48,346 nt of DNA. Origin: Sulfurovum sp. (GTDB lineage: Bacteria > Campylobacterota > Campylobacteria > Campylobacterales > Sulfurovaceae). Below, piece after piece: positions 1 to 10,600 of the stretch. The stretch is taken from positions 1-48,346 of the forward strand of contig JAMOSB010000012.1 in assembly GCA_027068485.1 (NCBI GenBank), read 5' to 3'. A program made the translations under genes and the position numbers. The notes beneath the pieces are model-generated. The model saw nothing but the letters and a program-made list of their open reading frames with translations. It did not search any database and was not told the origin of the DNA. Positions within the stretch are counted from its first letter, which is position 1; each line of letters opens with the position of its first letter.

Positions 1-679
1 CTTGGTTACAGAGATCATGACACAAGTAGAAGCGACTCCAGCAAAGCGATCCGCGTATGTCGATGCCTTCTATGCCACACTAGGTAGGCTCTCCACTGCC
101 GTAGCCAGTACTGCTACTACACCATCACCAGCAGTGGATCTTGAGTCTGTGACACCCCCTCCACCTCCCGCACCTATAGAGGAGAGCCTACCCGAAGTCA
201 CCCCTATAGTAGAACCTAGCATCGTACCAGAGCCTGCTCCAGAGCCTCCTGCTCCTGTAGCAGAAGTCATTGAAGAGGTGGCACCTGAGCCTGAGCCTGA
301 AGAAGAGAGAGAAGGATTTGGTACAATTGACCTTGAGGGGATCAAGTCAATTCACTTTGACTTCCAGATGGAGCAAGCTGCCAGTGACCTGAGTCTACCT
401 GTAGAGCTTATCGAAGAGTTTGTCGGTGACTTTATCGAACAAGCCCATGAAGAGACTCTCAAGATGCTTGAGGCCTACGAACGAGGAGACCTCGATACGA
501 TTCAGAAGATCGGACACCTCCTCAAAGGAACCTCAAGCAACCTGCGTATTGATCCACTCGCTGAGACGCTCTATGAGATTCAATTTTGTGAAGATAGTAG
601 TCGACTTGAGGGTCTTATCAAAAACTACTGGGCTCATTTCCTCTCCCTAGAGGCACAAGTCAATCTTATCTCAAACTAA
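1..679 (+). CDS. Hpt-domain phosphotransfer protein (5' end outside window)
   Basis: The frame is open at the left edge, so the true start and any N-terminal domain are not visible. The visible part has an Ala/Thr-rich stretch, then a Pro/Glu-rich linker of about 75 residues. The C-terminal ~110 residues resemble a histidine phosphotransfer (Hpt) helical bundle. The motif IGHLLKGTSSNL supplies the His that accepts phosphate in this family, followed by the usual small/hydrophobic helix. It ends 12 bp before a hybrid histidine kinase that has a receiver but no obvious Hpt of its own, so it probably relays phosphate between that kinase and the response regulator at 3833. The acidic, proline-rich linker suggests a flexible tether to an upstream domain. 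The Hpt call is fairly sure; the identity of the whole protein is unknown. Confidence 0.7.
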   Translation, partial: LVTEIMTQVEATPAKRSAYVDAFYATLGRLSTAVASTATTPSPAVDLESVTPPPPPAPIEESLPEVTPIVEPSIVPEPAPEPPAPVAEVIEEVAPEPEPEEEREGFGTIDLEGIKSIHFDFQMEQAASDLSLPVELIEEFVGDFIEQAHEETLKMLEAYERGDLDTIQKIGHLLKGTSSNLRIDPLAETLYEIQFCEDSSRLEGLIKNYWAHFLSLEAQVNLISN

Positions 680-691
680 AAGGAAACGCTC

Positions 692-3600
692 ATGACTGTA
701 CGAACAAAACTAAAACTCATTGGGCTTCTGCCTATTGTATTACTTCTTTTAGTATCGGGTTACCTCTTTCTCACCTCATACTTAAACTTTGAGAAGGTCA
801 ATGCACTCAAAACTATCCTCACCAACAATGCCAATCTGGGACATACCCTCACCCAAGTGGGCAAAGAGGAGAGCCTCTCGGCTCTCTATATCGGAAGTGA
901 TCGAAAACTCTTTAACAACTCTCTACAAAAACAACGAAAAAATACCGATAAAGCACTACGGGAACTCCAAGCCAATCTTGTCGACCACCAAGAGGAGTAT
1001 ATCCCTTATATTCGTGAACTACTCGGAGAGCGTACCTATCTTGAGCAAGAGAAGTACCAAAAGCTACTCCACACCAGTCAAGAGCTTCCTGCCATCCGTA
1101 AGATGGTCGATCACTCCGCAGAGGAGTTTAAGTCTGTTATACTCAATGGCTATGACCCCAAACTCTCAGATCCGATACTCAAAAATCTACTACAGATCAA
1201 TAACTTTCCGCTCAATAGCAAAATCAGTCTACTCCTCGGGACACTCTCCGAACTCTACAACTCCAAAAAGAGTGCCTCACAAGAGCGTAGTTATGTCGCA
1301 TACTATATGACCAAACAGATCCCTATGTCCTTTGACGAGATAGCACAGTGGGATAGATTTAAGACCAAAGCCAATATGTTTGACCCCAATGAGCTCAAAG
1401 ATCCACAGCTTCGTCAAGAGCTCAACCGTGTCTTTAGTACCCCCAAAGCCCAAAAGATTCTCAAACAACTCGCACGGGTCTCTTCAGGTATCCAGTCCAA
1501 TGTCAACAGCGGTCACTACCAACAAGATGCGATGGAGTGGTTTAAGCTACAGACACAGAAGATCTCACTCTTTACCAAAGCAGAGCTTCTCCTCTCCAAT
1601 GCGTTATGGCAACAGAGTGATCGCTACCTAGAGAAACAGCTAATCCTACTCGCAGTTGCTGCGATGGTACTCTTCTTGAGTTTGATTCTCGCCTATATTG
1701 GCTACTCTACAGCCCAAGGTATCACACAAAATATCCAAGACCTAGAGGATGTCCTCAATAAAGCCGTCGATGATATGAAACGCAGTGCGGACTACCTCGC
1801 CTCCGATAGTGCCTATATCGAAAATATCGATCTCGATACCCATACAGGTACCAAAGAGGCGTATAAGTTCCTTGAGGCACTCGTGGATAAAGCCAAAGAG
1901 GATAAGCAGAGTGCATTCCAAGCCAATGAAGCAAAATCCCTCTTCCTTGCCAATATGTCTCATGAGATTCGTACCCCACTCAATGGTATTGTTGGGTTTA
2001 CGGAGATTCTACGCAATACCAATCTTGATGCGGAACAGAAAGAGTTCCTCTCGATTATTGATAAGAGTTCAGAAAACCTCCTAAGCATTATCAACAATAT
2101 TCTTGACCTCTCCAAAATTGAGAGTAATAAGATTGAGATTGAGAGTATTGTCTTTGACGCGGCAGAGGAGTTTGAAAGTGCGGTGGAGACCTACGCAGTT
2201 GGTGCCGCGGAGAAAAATATCGATCTTAACTTCTATATGGATCCAACTATTAGCCCTAACCTCAAAGGTGACCCTACTAAGATCAAAGAGGTACTGATCA
2301 ATCTACTCAGCAATGCCATTAAGTTTACCAACTATGGTGGGGCTATCACCCTTGAAGTAGAGCGTGTAGAGGATATTGGGCATGAACATCCAGGGATTCG
2401 GTTTATGATAGAAGATAGTGGGATCGGTATGACCAAAGAGCAACAGGCCAATATCTTTGAAGCCTTCTCACAAGCAGATGTCTCTGTCACCCGAAAGTAT
2501 GGTGGTACAGGGCTTGGACTGACTATCTCTAGCCAGTTTGTTGAGCTTATGGGTGGGAAACTAGAGATAGAGAGTGAAGAGGATAAGGGAACGACCTTCT
2601 ACTTCACAATCCCACTCGAAGAGGTTAACACTTCTGAGAAGTGTTATGAAGATGCCTTTAGTAGTGTCACGGTAGGAAGATACCAAGAGAGTACCCCTAC
2701 ACGACTCGATAGCGACTTGGATAAATACCTCACCTACTTTGGTGTGACTACCAAGTCTTTTGCCTCTACAGGCGAGCTTAAATCTCTCAATAGCGAAGGG
2801 GAGTGTCAAAGCTACTGGATCGATATCGACAAGGCAGACGCAACCATGATAGAGGCGATCGGTAACCTTGATAAGTCAAAACTCATCGTTATCGCCAATG
2901 TTACAAGTCGTAATAAGATTGAGAAAATTGGTGTAGCACAAGAGCATGTCATCTTCAAACCCGTCACCCTTACCAAGCTCAAAAATATCCTCAATCAGAG
3001 TATCGATACAGAGGTATCCGCTACAGAGGAGGCTCCACTCGATAAGCATACCAACTTTGATGCACATATCTTGGTGACTGAGGATAACCTCATCAACCAA
3101 AAGCTTATCAAGCGTATCCTTGAAGAGCATGGGATTACCGTCGATATCGCCAACAATGGATTAGAGTCCTTTGAGAAACGACGAAACAACGATTATGATC
3201 TACTCTTTATGGATATTCAGATGCCTGTGATGGATGGTATCGAAGCGACCCATGAGATCCTTGACTATGAAGAGGATGAGGGGGCTAAACATATCCCTAT
3301 TGTCGCCCTAACAGCCAATGCACTCAAAGGGGATCGAGAACGATTCTTAGGGGAAGGGATGGATGAGTATATGACCAAGCCTATCGAGACGACTGAGCTT
3401 CTCTATATCCTCAACAAGTTCCTCTCACATAAGGTCACTAAAGCTGTGCCTAAAAAACCTAGCACACCACCCAAACCAACACCAACACCTGCGGTAGCCA
3501 AACCGACACCAGAAACAGTTCGTGTTGAGACCAAACCCGAACCTGCTCCCAAAGCAGAGGAGTCCAAGAAAATTTTGATTGCCAAGAAGTTCCTCCTAGA

Positions 3601-3829
3601 GGGGAGAGTCTTGACCAAGGCGATTAGCAACCTAGGCTATGCCTATGATACCCTAGAGGCATTAGAGACGCTTCCAGAGGCACTAGGGTCAGGAGAATAT
3701 GATATAGTTTTCTGTGATAAGGATCTTATCACGGAGAATATCAGTCAATCCAATGCTAATCTTGCTATAATCACAACCATAAACTCCAAACAAGAGATCG
3801 ATGATCTCATTAAAACACATAGAGGATAA
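692..3829 (+). CDS. NIT-domain hybrid sensor histidine kinase with C-terminal receivers
   Basis: A 1045-residue inner-membrane hybrid kinase. TM1 is at about residues 8-29. A periplasmic region (~35-312) resembles the nitrate/nitrite-sensing NIT domain: an [12 protein letters not shown] segment followed by the conserved QRKNTDKAL pattern. TM2 is at ~316-339, followed by a coiled linker. The HisKA H-box [10 protein letters not shown] puts the phosphorylated His at residue 424. The HATPase domain has DSGIGM and GGTGLGL boxes. A complete receiver at ~787-905 has acceptor Asp841 in [11 protein letters not shown] and a TKP lysine. After a Pro/Lys-rich linker, a second receiver-like domain (~955-1040) keeps an Asp (VFCD) but has lost the N-terminal acidic pair (IAKKF), so it is probably degenerate. 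It lies between an Hpt protein and a CheY-like protein, which together form a phosphorelay. The ligand cannot be told from sequence; nitrate/nitrite is only the namesake of the fold. Confidence 0.85.
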   Translation: MTVRTKLKLIGLLPIVLLLLVSGYLFLTSYLNFEKVNALKTILTNNANLGHTLTQVGKEESLSALYIGSDRKLFNNSLQKQRKNTDKALRELQANLVDHQEEYIPYIRELLGERTYLEQEKYQKLLHTSQELPAIRKMVDHSAEEFKSVILNGYDPKLSDPILKNLLQINNFPLNSKISLLLGTLSELYNSKKSASQERSYVAYYMTKQIPMSFDEIAQWDRFKTKANMFDPNELKDPQLRQELNRVFSTPKAQKILKQLARVSSGIQSNVNSGHYQQDAMEWFKLQTQKISLFTKAELLLSNALWQQSDRYLEKQLILLAVAAMVLFLSLILAYIGYSTAQGITQNIQDLEDVLNKAVDDMKRSADYLASDSAYIENIDLDTHTGTKEAYKFLEALVDKAKEDKQSAFQANEAKSLFLANMSHEIRTPLNGIVGFTEILRNTNLDAEQKEFLSIIDKSSENLLSIINNILDLSKIESNKIEIESIVFDAAEEFESAVETYAVGAAEKNIDLNFYMDPTISPNLKGDPTKIKEVLINLLSNAIKFTNYGGAITLEVERVEDIGHEHPGIRFMIEDSGIGMTKEQQANIFEAFSQADVSVTRKYGGTGLGLTISSQFVELMGGKLEIESEEDKGTTFYFTIPLEEVNTSEKCYEDAFSSVTVGRYQESTPTRLDSDLDKYLTYFGVTTKSFASTGELKSLNSEGECQSYWIDIDKADATMIEAIGNLDKSKLIVIANVTSRNKIEKIGVAQEHVIFKPVTLTKLKNILNQSIDTEVSATEEAPLDKHTNFDAHILVTEDNLINQKLIKRILEEHGITVDIANNGLESFEKRRNNDYDLLFMDIQMPVMDGIEATHEILDYEEDEGAKHIPIVALTANALKGDRERFLGEGMDEYMTKPIETTELLYILNKFLSHKVTKAVPKKPSTPPKPTPTPAVAKPTPETVRVETKPEPAPKAEESKKILIAKKFLLEGRVLTKAISNLGYAYDTLEALETLPEALGSGEYDIVFCDKDLITENISQSNANLAIITTINSKQEIDDLIKTHRG

Positions 3830-3832
3830 CAG

Positions 3833-4198
3833 ATGGCACTCAAAGTACTTATCGTCGACGATGACTTTATCAACAGAAAACTTCTACTCACGCTCTTAAA
3901 GAAAAATCCCTTAGTTACGGATATGATTGAGGCGGAGAATGGTGCAGATGCGTTGGAACAGATCAAGAGGAATGGGGATATCAACTTTGTCCTACTTGAT
4001 ATTATGATGCCTATTGTAGATGGTGTAGAGTTTTTGAAGATCTTTAGAGCAGATCAAGCCAATGCCAATACTCCTGTTGTAGTACTCTCTACCGATGATA
4101 CACGCAAAGTCGAGGTCTTTGATAATGGGGCCAATGACTTCTTGCGTAAACCACTCAAAGAAGAGGATCTCTTCACTAAAATCTCACAGTGGTCATAG
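3833..4198 (+). CDS. Single-domain CheY-like response regulator
   Basis: A 121-residue protein consisting only of a receiver domain. The acidic triad is in IVDDDF, the phospho-acceptor Asp is in VLLDIMMPIVDG, the switch Thr/Ser region is VVLSTDD, and the conserved Lys is in LRKPLK. No output domain follows, so it acts by protein-protein contact or as a phosphate sink. It starts 3 bp after the hybrid kinase stop, with GAGG about 9 bases upstream of the ATG, so it is co-transcribed and is the likely terminal acceptor of the Hpt/kinase relay. A perfect hairpin follows the stop codon. It may regulate motility, as CheY does, or an adhesion output, but no target is visible. Confidence 0.88.
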   Translation: MALKVLIVDDDFINRKLLLTLLKKNPLVTDMIEAENGADALEQIKRNGDINFVLLDIMMPIVDGVEFLKIFRADQANANTPVVVLSTDDTRKVEVFDNGANDFLRKPLKEEDLFTKISQWS

Positions 4199-4214
4199 AC
4201 CCAATAGAGTCACA

Positions 4215-4237
4215 GAGAGGCTCCAGAGGAGCCTCTC
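4215..4237. terminator. Bidirectional hairpin between response regulator and lon
   Basis: A perfect 10-bp stem (GAGAGGCTCC / GGAGCCTCTC) with a 3-base loop lies in the 53-bp space between two convergent genes. The T-run on the + side is imperfect (acttcttacccctttt), so the terminator call rests mainly on the stem and the convergent layout. Confidence 0.65.
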
Positions 4238-4251
4238 ACTTCTTACCCCTT

Positions 4252-6669
4252 TTAGACAAACACCTCATCTAAAACCTCATCAACCGTTGAGACCCCTATA
4301 ATCCTAATATGCTCTTTGACCTCATCAGGAATATCCGCTAAATCACGCTCAAAATTCTTCATCGGTATCAGTGCTTTGGTGACACCTGCTTTATAGGCAG
4401 CGATCAGCTTCTCTTTGAGTCCACCAATAGGCAGTACTTTTCCTGTCAGTGTCACCTCTCCTGTCATCGCTACTTGATTGTCTATCTTCTGCTCTGAGAG
4501 GATAGAGGCGATAGCACTCACCATCGCAATTCCTGCACTCGGTCCATCTTTGGGGGTGGCACCCTCAGGAACATGGATATGGAGGTCATATCGCTTGTAG
4601 ATTTCACTCGCATCCAAAGTGATACGCTCTTCTCGCTCTTTGGCAGTGCGTGGGATGATAGAGGGTTTGATCTTGACCCGCTTCTGGTCGATCAGTATCT
4701 TCACAACAGAGTGAGCGATACGCACCGACTCCTTCATCACATCACCAAGGCTTCCTGTGAGCTGAAGTGTCCCTTTACCTTTGATCTTGATCGCCTCAAC
4801 GGTGAGGACATCCCCACCCACTGCTGTCCAAGCAAGTCCATTGACCACACCCACTTGTGGCGCTTTATCCACCAGAGATATCTCAAAGACCTTCTTGTCA
4901 GTAAAGCTCTCAAGGTTTTTCTTGGTGATAACGACCTTCTCCTTACGGCTCTCTTCAAGCAAAATACGCGCACCCTTACGCATCAATCCTGCGATGCGTC
5001 TTCGTAGATTTCTTACCCCTGCTTCTCGGGTATACTCATCGATAAGTATCTTCAAGGCTCTATCTGAGAGGGAGAACTCCCGTGATTTAAGGGCATGTTT
5101 CTTCAACTCTTGAGGGATAAGATAGCGTTTGGCTATCTCAAACTTCTCTTTGGGCGTATAACTACTCAGTCCGATAAACTCCATCCTATCACGCAGTGGT
5201 GAGGGGATACGCCCTACATCATTGGCTGTTGCGATAAAGATAGCCCGACTCAAATCGATATTGAAGTTGAGATAGTAGTCACGATACTTACTGTTTTGTT
5301 CAGGATCAAGAATCTCTAGGAGTGCAGCGGTAGGGTCTCCCCGCATACTGCGTCCGACCTTATCGATCTCATCGAGTACAATCACAGGATCCATACTCTT
5401 GGCCTCAATCAACCCTTGTACAATACGCCCTGGCATCGCTCCTACATAGGTACGGCGGTGTCCTCGTAGCTCATTGACATCCTCTAGTCCCCCCAGTGCG
5501 ATACGCACAAGCGGTCGCCCCAAGGCAGTAGCGATAGAGTTTGCCAAAGAGGTCTTACCCACACCTGGAGGTCCTGCAAAACAGAGGATTACCCCACCAA
5601 TCTCTCTGGACTTTACTCCGCGTAGCATCGCTAGCTCTCGTACAGAGAAGAACTCTACGATACGCTCTTTAGGCTTCTCTAGGGAGTAGTGATCACGATC
5701 CAACTCCGCTGAGACACTCTGGACACTCAAGTTGGTCTTGCTTCGCTTCCCAAATGGCAACTCAAGTACCCACTCAAGATAACTCTGTACGGTGTGTGCT
5801 TCCGCACTCTCAGGGTGCATCCGAGCAAAGCGATCAAGCTGTTTGCTAATCTCCTTAAACGCATCTTGTTGCATATGCGGTTTGAGTTGCTCAATCTTCT
5901 CACGAAAGGAGGCGATCTCCTCTTCGCGTTGGGTATCCATCCCTAGCTCTTGTTGGATCTCTTTGAGTTGCTCTTTGAGAAAGTACTCTTTATTGGTCTG
6001 CTCTATCTTTGAGTGGACTTTGGTATGGATCTCTCGTTGGATCTTCACCGACTCGATCTCTGCTGTCACCACATCAAGGAGTCCAAGAAGTCGCTTTTCA
6101 ATATTGGGTTCGATATAGAGTTGATACGCGATCGCTTTATCAAGCTTCAACATCGAAGAGACAAGATCTGCGATACGGTGAGGCTCATCATTCTCCTCTA
6201 TGGTGCGTACTAAGTCTGAGGGAAAACTACTACTCAAAGAGGAGAGTTGTTTCACCTTATCACGCAAAATTCCCATTAGGGCATCAGCTTTAAGCTGATT
6301 ATACCCCTCAGGCTCTACCTTCTTAATCACCGCACGGTTAAAGGCTCCATCAAGATGCTCAACAATCTCACCACGAGCAAGCCCTTGGAAGAGTATCTTC
6401 ACCCGTCCATCAGGGATATCCACCTTACGCATAATAGAACCAATCACCCCGACAGGATAGATCGCATCCGCATCACGGTTTCCCTCCTTGCCTGCGACTG
6501 AGGCACTCACAAAGAGGAGTGAGTTGTTCTCCATCGCATCGGTTACCGCATCAATATCTTTTTGATTCGATAGAAAGATGGGACTTATCATAAAAGGGTA
6601 TAAAAAAAGCTCATCCTCTACTACTATGGGAAGTGTAGCAGGGAAGGTATCATAATCACTTAGTTGCAT
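4252..6669 (-). CDS. lon: ATP-dependent protease La (Lon)
   Basis: An 805-residue cytoplasmic AAA+ serine protease that degrades misfolded and regulatory proteins. Domain order is a LonN substrate-binding region (~1-205), a coiled helical section, an AAA+ module with Walker A GPPGVGKTS and Walker B-type VIVLDEIDK, and the C-terminal protease. The catalytic dyad is visible: Ser711 in KDGPSAGIAM and Lys754 in GGLKEKL, 43 residues apart as in E. coli Lon. Length is normal. The ATG is preceded by AAAGGA. It lies 24 bp downstream of bamD on the same strand, so the two are probably co-transcribed, a pairing I recall from Campylobacter. It is complete and shows no anomalies. Confidence 0.98.
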   Translation of the reverse strand: MQLSDYDTFPATLPIVVEDELFLYPFMISPIFLSNQKDIDAVTDAMENNSLLFVSASVAGKEGNRDADAIYPVGVIGSIMRKVDIPDGRVKILFQGLARGEIVEHLDGAFNRAVIKKVEPEGYNQLKADALMGILRDKVKQLSSLSSSFPSDLVRTIEENDEPHRIADLVSSMLKLDKAIAYQLYIEPNIEKRLLGLLDVVTAEIESVKIQREIHTKVHSKIEQTNKEYFLKEQLKEIQQELGMDTQREEEIASFREKIEQLKPHMQQDAFKEISKQLDRFARMHPESAEAHTVQSYLEWVLELPFGKRSKTNLSVQSVSAELDRDHYSLEKPKERIVEFFSVRELAMLRGVKSREIGGVILCFAGPPGVGKTSLANSIATALGRPLVRIALGGLEDVNELRGHRRTYVGAMPGRIVQGLIEAKSMDPVIVLDEIDKVGRSMRGDPTAALLEILDPEQNSKYRDYYLNFNIDLSRAIFIATANDVGRIPSPLRDRMEFIGLSSYTPKEKFEIAKRYLIPQELKKHALKSREFSLSDRALKILIDEYTREAGVRNLRRRIAGLMRKGARILLEESRKEKVVITKKNLESFTDKKVFEISLVDKAPQVGVVNGLAWTAVGGDVLTVEAIKIKGKGTLQLTGSLGDVMKESVRIAHSVVKILIDQKRVKIKPSIIPRTAKEREERITLDASEIYKRYDLHIHVPEGATPKDGPSAGIAMVSAIASILSEQKIDNQVAMTGEVTLTGKVLPIGGLKEKLIAAYKAGVTKALIPMKNFERDLADIPDEVKEHIRIIGVSTVDEVLDEVFV

Positions 6670-6693
6670 GGTAATCCTTTAGTTCGTAATAGT

Positions 6694-7341
6694 TTAATCA
6701 AATACTTTACCGATTATCCCCTTCTTAGGAGGGGTGATATCGATCATTTCGACCACAGAGTGACTATTTTTTGCTCGATAGATCTTCGCTGCCTCAGGTT
6801 TATGCGTACGATCATAGAGTGCTGCGATATTCTCATTGAGCAGATATTGGCTCATATAGAGCCGTACCAAGAGGGTATTGACTAGTGGTGCGTAGCGTGA
6901 CTCAGGATAACGGAGGAGATACTTTTGGGCATTGGCGATACTATCCATAATGAGTTTCTGATCTTTATAGACATCTTTTACACCCAAAAAAGAGGCTTTG
7001 AGCTTCATAAAGGCGGTGTACTCTTGGCTCTTCTCTCCACCATAACGCTTGCTATACTCATCGAGATAGTAGTTGGCAAGAAGGTAGGATTCATCGTTCA
7101 TATGGGCATGTGCCAACATCATAATAGCCGTTGGCATCAGCGGTGAACGCATATGCTCACTCTTGAGTGAGATATAAAAAGCATCGGCTTTATCCATATT
7201 GCCCCGTCCAATACTCTCCCCTATCTTCTTGTACCAGTGTAGTGCAGGTTTATTAAACTCTGCAACCGACTCATCTTTGGCACACCCTGCCAATAGACCC
7301 CACATAACTACCGCCATCAAAACTATCTTTACTGCTTTCAA
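6694..7341 (-). CDS. bamD: Outer membrane assembly lipoprotein BamD/ComL
   Basis: A 215-residue lipoprotein of the BAM complex, which inserts beta-barrel proteins into the outer membrane. The N-terminus is a lipoprotein signal with lipobox LLAGC, so the mature protein is anchored through the Cys at residue 20. The rest is alpha-helical and TPR-like, with the LANYYLDEYSKRYG and QKYLLRYPESRYAP segments typical of BamD. The start is TTG, with GAGG about 10 bases upstream; the next in-frame Met (residue 9) would delete the Lys-containing n-region, so TTG is preferred. It is the first gene of a bamD-lon unit and runs divergently from the riboswitch-controlled pilin operon. Confidence 0.88.
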   Translation of the reverse strand: MKAVKIVLMAVVMWGLLAGCAKDESVAEFNKPALHWYKKIGESIGRGNMDKADAFYISLKSEHMRSPLMPTAIMMLAHAHMNDESYLLANYYLDEYSKRYGGEKSQEYTAFMKLKASFLGVKDVYKDQKLIMDSIANAQKYLLRYPESRYAPLVNTLLVRLYMSQYLLNENIAALYDRTHKPEAAKIYRAKNSHSVVEMIDITPPKKGIIGKVFD

Positions 7342-7360
7342 AATGATAAAACCTCGTCTC

Positions 7361-7369
7361 TATAATATA
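7361..7369 (-). promoter_or_regulatory. Possible bamD -10 region (also TATAAT on the + strand)
   Basis: Read on the minus strand, an AT-rich TATATTAT lies about 20 bases upstream of the bamD start. The same bases read TATAAT on the + strand (7361-7366), so this could also be a promoter for the leader RNA that begins further right. No convincing -35 is seen for either direction. Confidence 0.35.
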
Positions 7370-7469
7370 GTGGTATCATAGCCCAAAATAAGTAAAAAGT
7401 GTATTAGCTTTATTTTTCTCTCTAAACTTTGAAAGAGATTTAAGCTAAACTATGCCACAATAGTAAATA

Positions 7470-7540
7470 AGCATAAGGCCAAACCTATTGTGAAGTAGGG
7501 ACGGAAAGCCTCAGATCTCACGCAGATGGCTGGGTTACAC
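7470..7540 (+). ncRNA. Cyclic-di-GMP-I (GEMM) riboswitch aptamer
   Basis: The core matches the class I c-di-GMP aptamer layout. A GGCcAAACC 5' strand leads into a hairpin CCTATT-GTGA-AGTAGG with a GNRA tetraloop. Next come the invariant GGGACGgAAAGCC strand (GCC pairing back to GGC), a second hairpin with ATCT/AGAT stem, and the 3' GGCTGGGTTAC strand. The order of conserved blocks is as in the Vibrio Vc2 aptamer; the second hairpin is shorter. It lies about 75 bases upstream of the start codon of the giant adhesin. c-di-GMP is the known ligand of the class; the sign of regulation is not readable from the aptamer alone. Confidence 0.88.
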
Positions 7541-7589
7541 CACACGCTGTGAAAGTTTCAGCACCCCTTCACCTCTCCAATACTCTTTT

Positions 7590-7608
7590 GTCCTTATATA
7601 TAAAGGAT
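7590..7608 (+). promoter_or_regulatory. Putative Shine-Dalgarno-sequestering hairpin (riboswitch expression platform)
   Basis: TCCTT at 7591-7595 is complementary to AAGGA at 7603-7607, the ribosome-binding site of the gene starting at 7615, with a 7-base AT loop and one extra G-T pair. No poly-T terminator is seen between aptamer and start codon, so control through SD access is the simplest reading. The alternative pairing that would release the SD was not resolved by eye. Confidence 0.5.
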
Positions 7609-7614
7609 TTAGCT

Positions 7615-10600
7615 ATGAAACAGATTCGACTACTCTTGAAGTTTATGACTCTTGTACTACTCTTCACGACTCTCTCATTCTCTGCCTCTGACACATGTGA
7701 TGGGGATGTGATTACAGGCGATGTACAGGGTGAACTACTCTACTACGGTTGGTACAACCAAAACAAGCACGACTACTACCAGTATAAAGCTCCTAGTAAT
7801 GGGATACTGGATGTAAGTTTTAAGGCGGATAAAAAACTCTACTTTCATGGAGGAACATCCTGTGGTGATAGTGATATTATGCGAAAAGATGAAAAAGCCA
7901 GTGGTTCAAAAAGTAATATCAAGCTAACTAAGGGTGAGGTCGTCTATATCCATGTGAAACGATATGGGAAAGACATATCCAATAAATATGATATCTCTAT
8001 TAACTTCACCAATACAGACCCAGAGATCACCAGTGATGGCGGGGGGGATAGTGCAGCACTTTCCATAGAGGAGAATACCAAAGCCGTTACCACGGTAAAA
8101 GCGACCTCTAATGATAGCAAAGACTATATCACCTACGCTATCTCTGGTGGGGTTGATAGTGACAAATTCACCATCAATACAACCTCTGGAGAGCTAAGCT
8201 TTAAAGAAGCACCTGATTATGAGAATCCTACAGATTTCAATAGTGACAATGACTATAGTGTCGAGGTGCAAGCCGATGATGGAGATGGAAACCCTGATAC
8301 GCAGACGATTACGGTGACTATCACCGATAATACCACAGAGAACAATACCCCACCAGAGATCACCAGCGATGGTGGAGGGGATAGTGCTTCACTGACTATC
8401 ACAGAGAATGAAAAAGCGGTCACAACCGTGACGGCAACAGATGAGGACAATGATACGATTGTCTATAGTATCACAGGCGGGGATGATCAATCACTCTTTG
8501 ATATCGATAGTGCCACAGGAGATCTTACCTTTAAGAGTACTCCTGACTATGAGACACCAGAAGATAGCGACAGTAACAATGTCTATCTCGTTGAGGTGAC
8601 CGCAGATGATCAACAGACAGGTACAGACCTACAAACATTGGAGATTACCGTAGAGGATGATCCTAATGAGGTCAACCATATTCCTGAGATTACCAGCAAT
8701 AGTGGTGGCGATGAGGCAACGATTGTTGTCTTTGAAGGCAACACCGATGTAACCGATGTCGATGCCAATGATAGTGATAAGAGTGATACCCTCACCTTTA
8801 GTATCTCTGGTGCCGATGTAGCACTCTTTAGTATCGATAGTAGCAGTGGGGTCTTAACACTCAATGACCCAGCCGTAGCAGACAACAACTACACCATCAC
8901 GGTTACAGTCTCCGATGACAAAAATGCCACAGATGATCAACTACTCACTATCATCGTCCTTGAGAAGAGTCAATGTAGTAGTGACTTAGATGATGTCGCC
9001 AATGATGTCGCACCAGGTGCTACCATTCCTGCTCTACAAGATACCGTAGAAGATACCAACACCTGTCTCTCTGGACAATCTGAGAGCGGTGATGCAGACT
9101 ACTATAGCTTTACGGTGGGGATCGATGGTACCATTGACATTACTGCATCCGCACTCAATGACCACAACTTCAAGTTTAGACTCGACTCCAATGTCACAGG
9201 AACCATCTATAGTGAAGAGGTTGGAACCCAACACACCATCGAGAGCTATCCTGTCGATAAAGGGGAGAAGCTCACACTCTATATCGAAGAGGATGGTGGA
9301 GATGATATCGATATGTATATGGTAGATTTCCAGTTTAGAAAACTTGTAGAGAATGCCGATGATATCTGTTATGCTGAGCCTATCAGCACAGGATTCAACA
9401 TGATGGGAATGGTTAAAATATTTTGGCGAAATGAACTACCACTAAGAAACAGTGCCGAAGATGGAGAGACCCTCACCGATGTCAAAGTCGTCATCGATGA
9501 AGATGGGATGGGTGGCTCTATGGGTGATGATTGTGGTACGGATCACAACAGGAGCGATGGTGATGACAAAGATGGTGGTGAGTGTCAAGATAGTACAGGT
9601 ATGGGGCCTATGGGGGCGAAGATCACCCTTGGTGGGGAGTCTACGACTCAAACTGTTGATGATGATATCGAACCAGGTGATGAGAGTAACAGTGTCTGGA
9701 CCTCTACGATGTTTGAAATGAGTATGCTCCAAGAAAATATCTACACCAGCTACACCAAAGATGGTGTACGACATGTAGGAGCACTCAAACAGTGTGAGAT
9801 AGAGATCCCTAAAGATCCACAGTTTGTTGAGTGTGGATTGGCACCTAGTGCACTCAATACATGGAAAAAGATCAACCGAGGGAACAATGACCTTGTTATC
9901 GATTCCGATACACTCTACAATGAGGGGGTCAGTGGAGGCAAAGATATTGAGTGTCGTGCCAACGGTACGACTCAAGCGTGTCAAAATGAACCCATGGAGA
10001 TTGTTGCACCGAAGCTTCCTGACTTTATCCTCTCAATGCTCTATAGTAGCTACACCGCATCAGGTACAGAGACCAACTCTAGCTATGGAGATGTCACCAT
10101 CGCTAAAAATAGCTCTGTTACCTTCGAGAGTAATGAGACCTACAGTGATAGCAATACCTCCTTTATGCTTATTCAATCACTCGATATCAAAGAGGGGGCG
10201 ACGGTAACCTTCACTGAGGGAGACTACTGGATAGGAAAATGGCACAACTTAGCCTCTGTGACCATCCGTACACAAGGAGAGGTAAGACTCTTTATCAATA
10301 GTGATATGGATCTCGATAAGAATGGTCTCGACTTCAACTACGATAGTGACAACGGGGAAGCTAAAGATATGCGTATCTTTATCTATGGTGACTTTACCTT
10401 TGGCTCTAATGGTGGGGGAAATAGCTATGATATGGCAGCCTATGTCTATACCACAGGAGCCTATACAGGCAACCATAATACCAGCAATACCCACTTCAAA
10501 GGAGCCATCACGGCAGTAGAGGATATCAACCTCAACAATAACCATGAGTATACCTACGATATGAGTGGACTCAAAGAGGGTTGGGAAGCGTGTGGATGTG

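Noticed and set aside
7549-7614. Upstream GTG start for the giant adhesin
   Set aside because: It lies against the riboswitch, has no SD, and would put 22 residues in front of a normal signal peptide. The ATG at 7615 has AAGGA at the right distance.
8018-8960. Repeats considered as a CRISPR-like array
   Set aside because: The period is about 330 bp, the units are diverged, and they encode cadherin-like domains in frame. No short direct repeats with unique spacers are present anywhere in the window.
9442-9984. Long minus-strand frame inside the adhesin gene
   Set aside because: Shadow of the repetitive GAT/ACC-rich coding strand; no SD, no recognisable motif, and the + strand frame is clearly coding.
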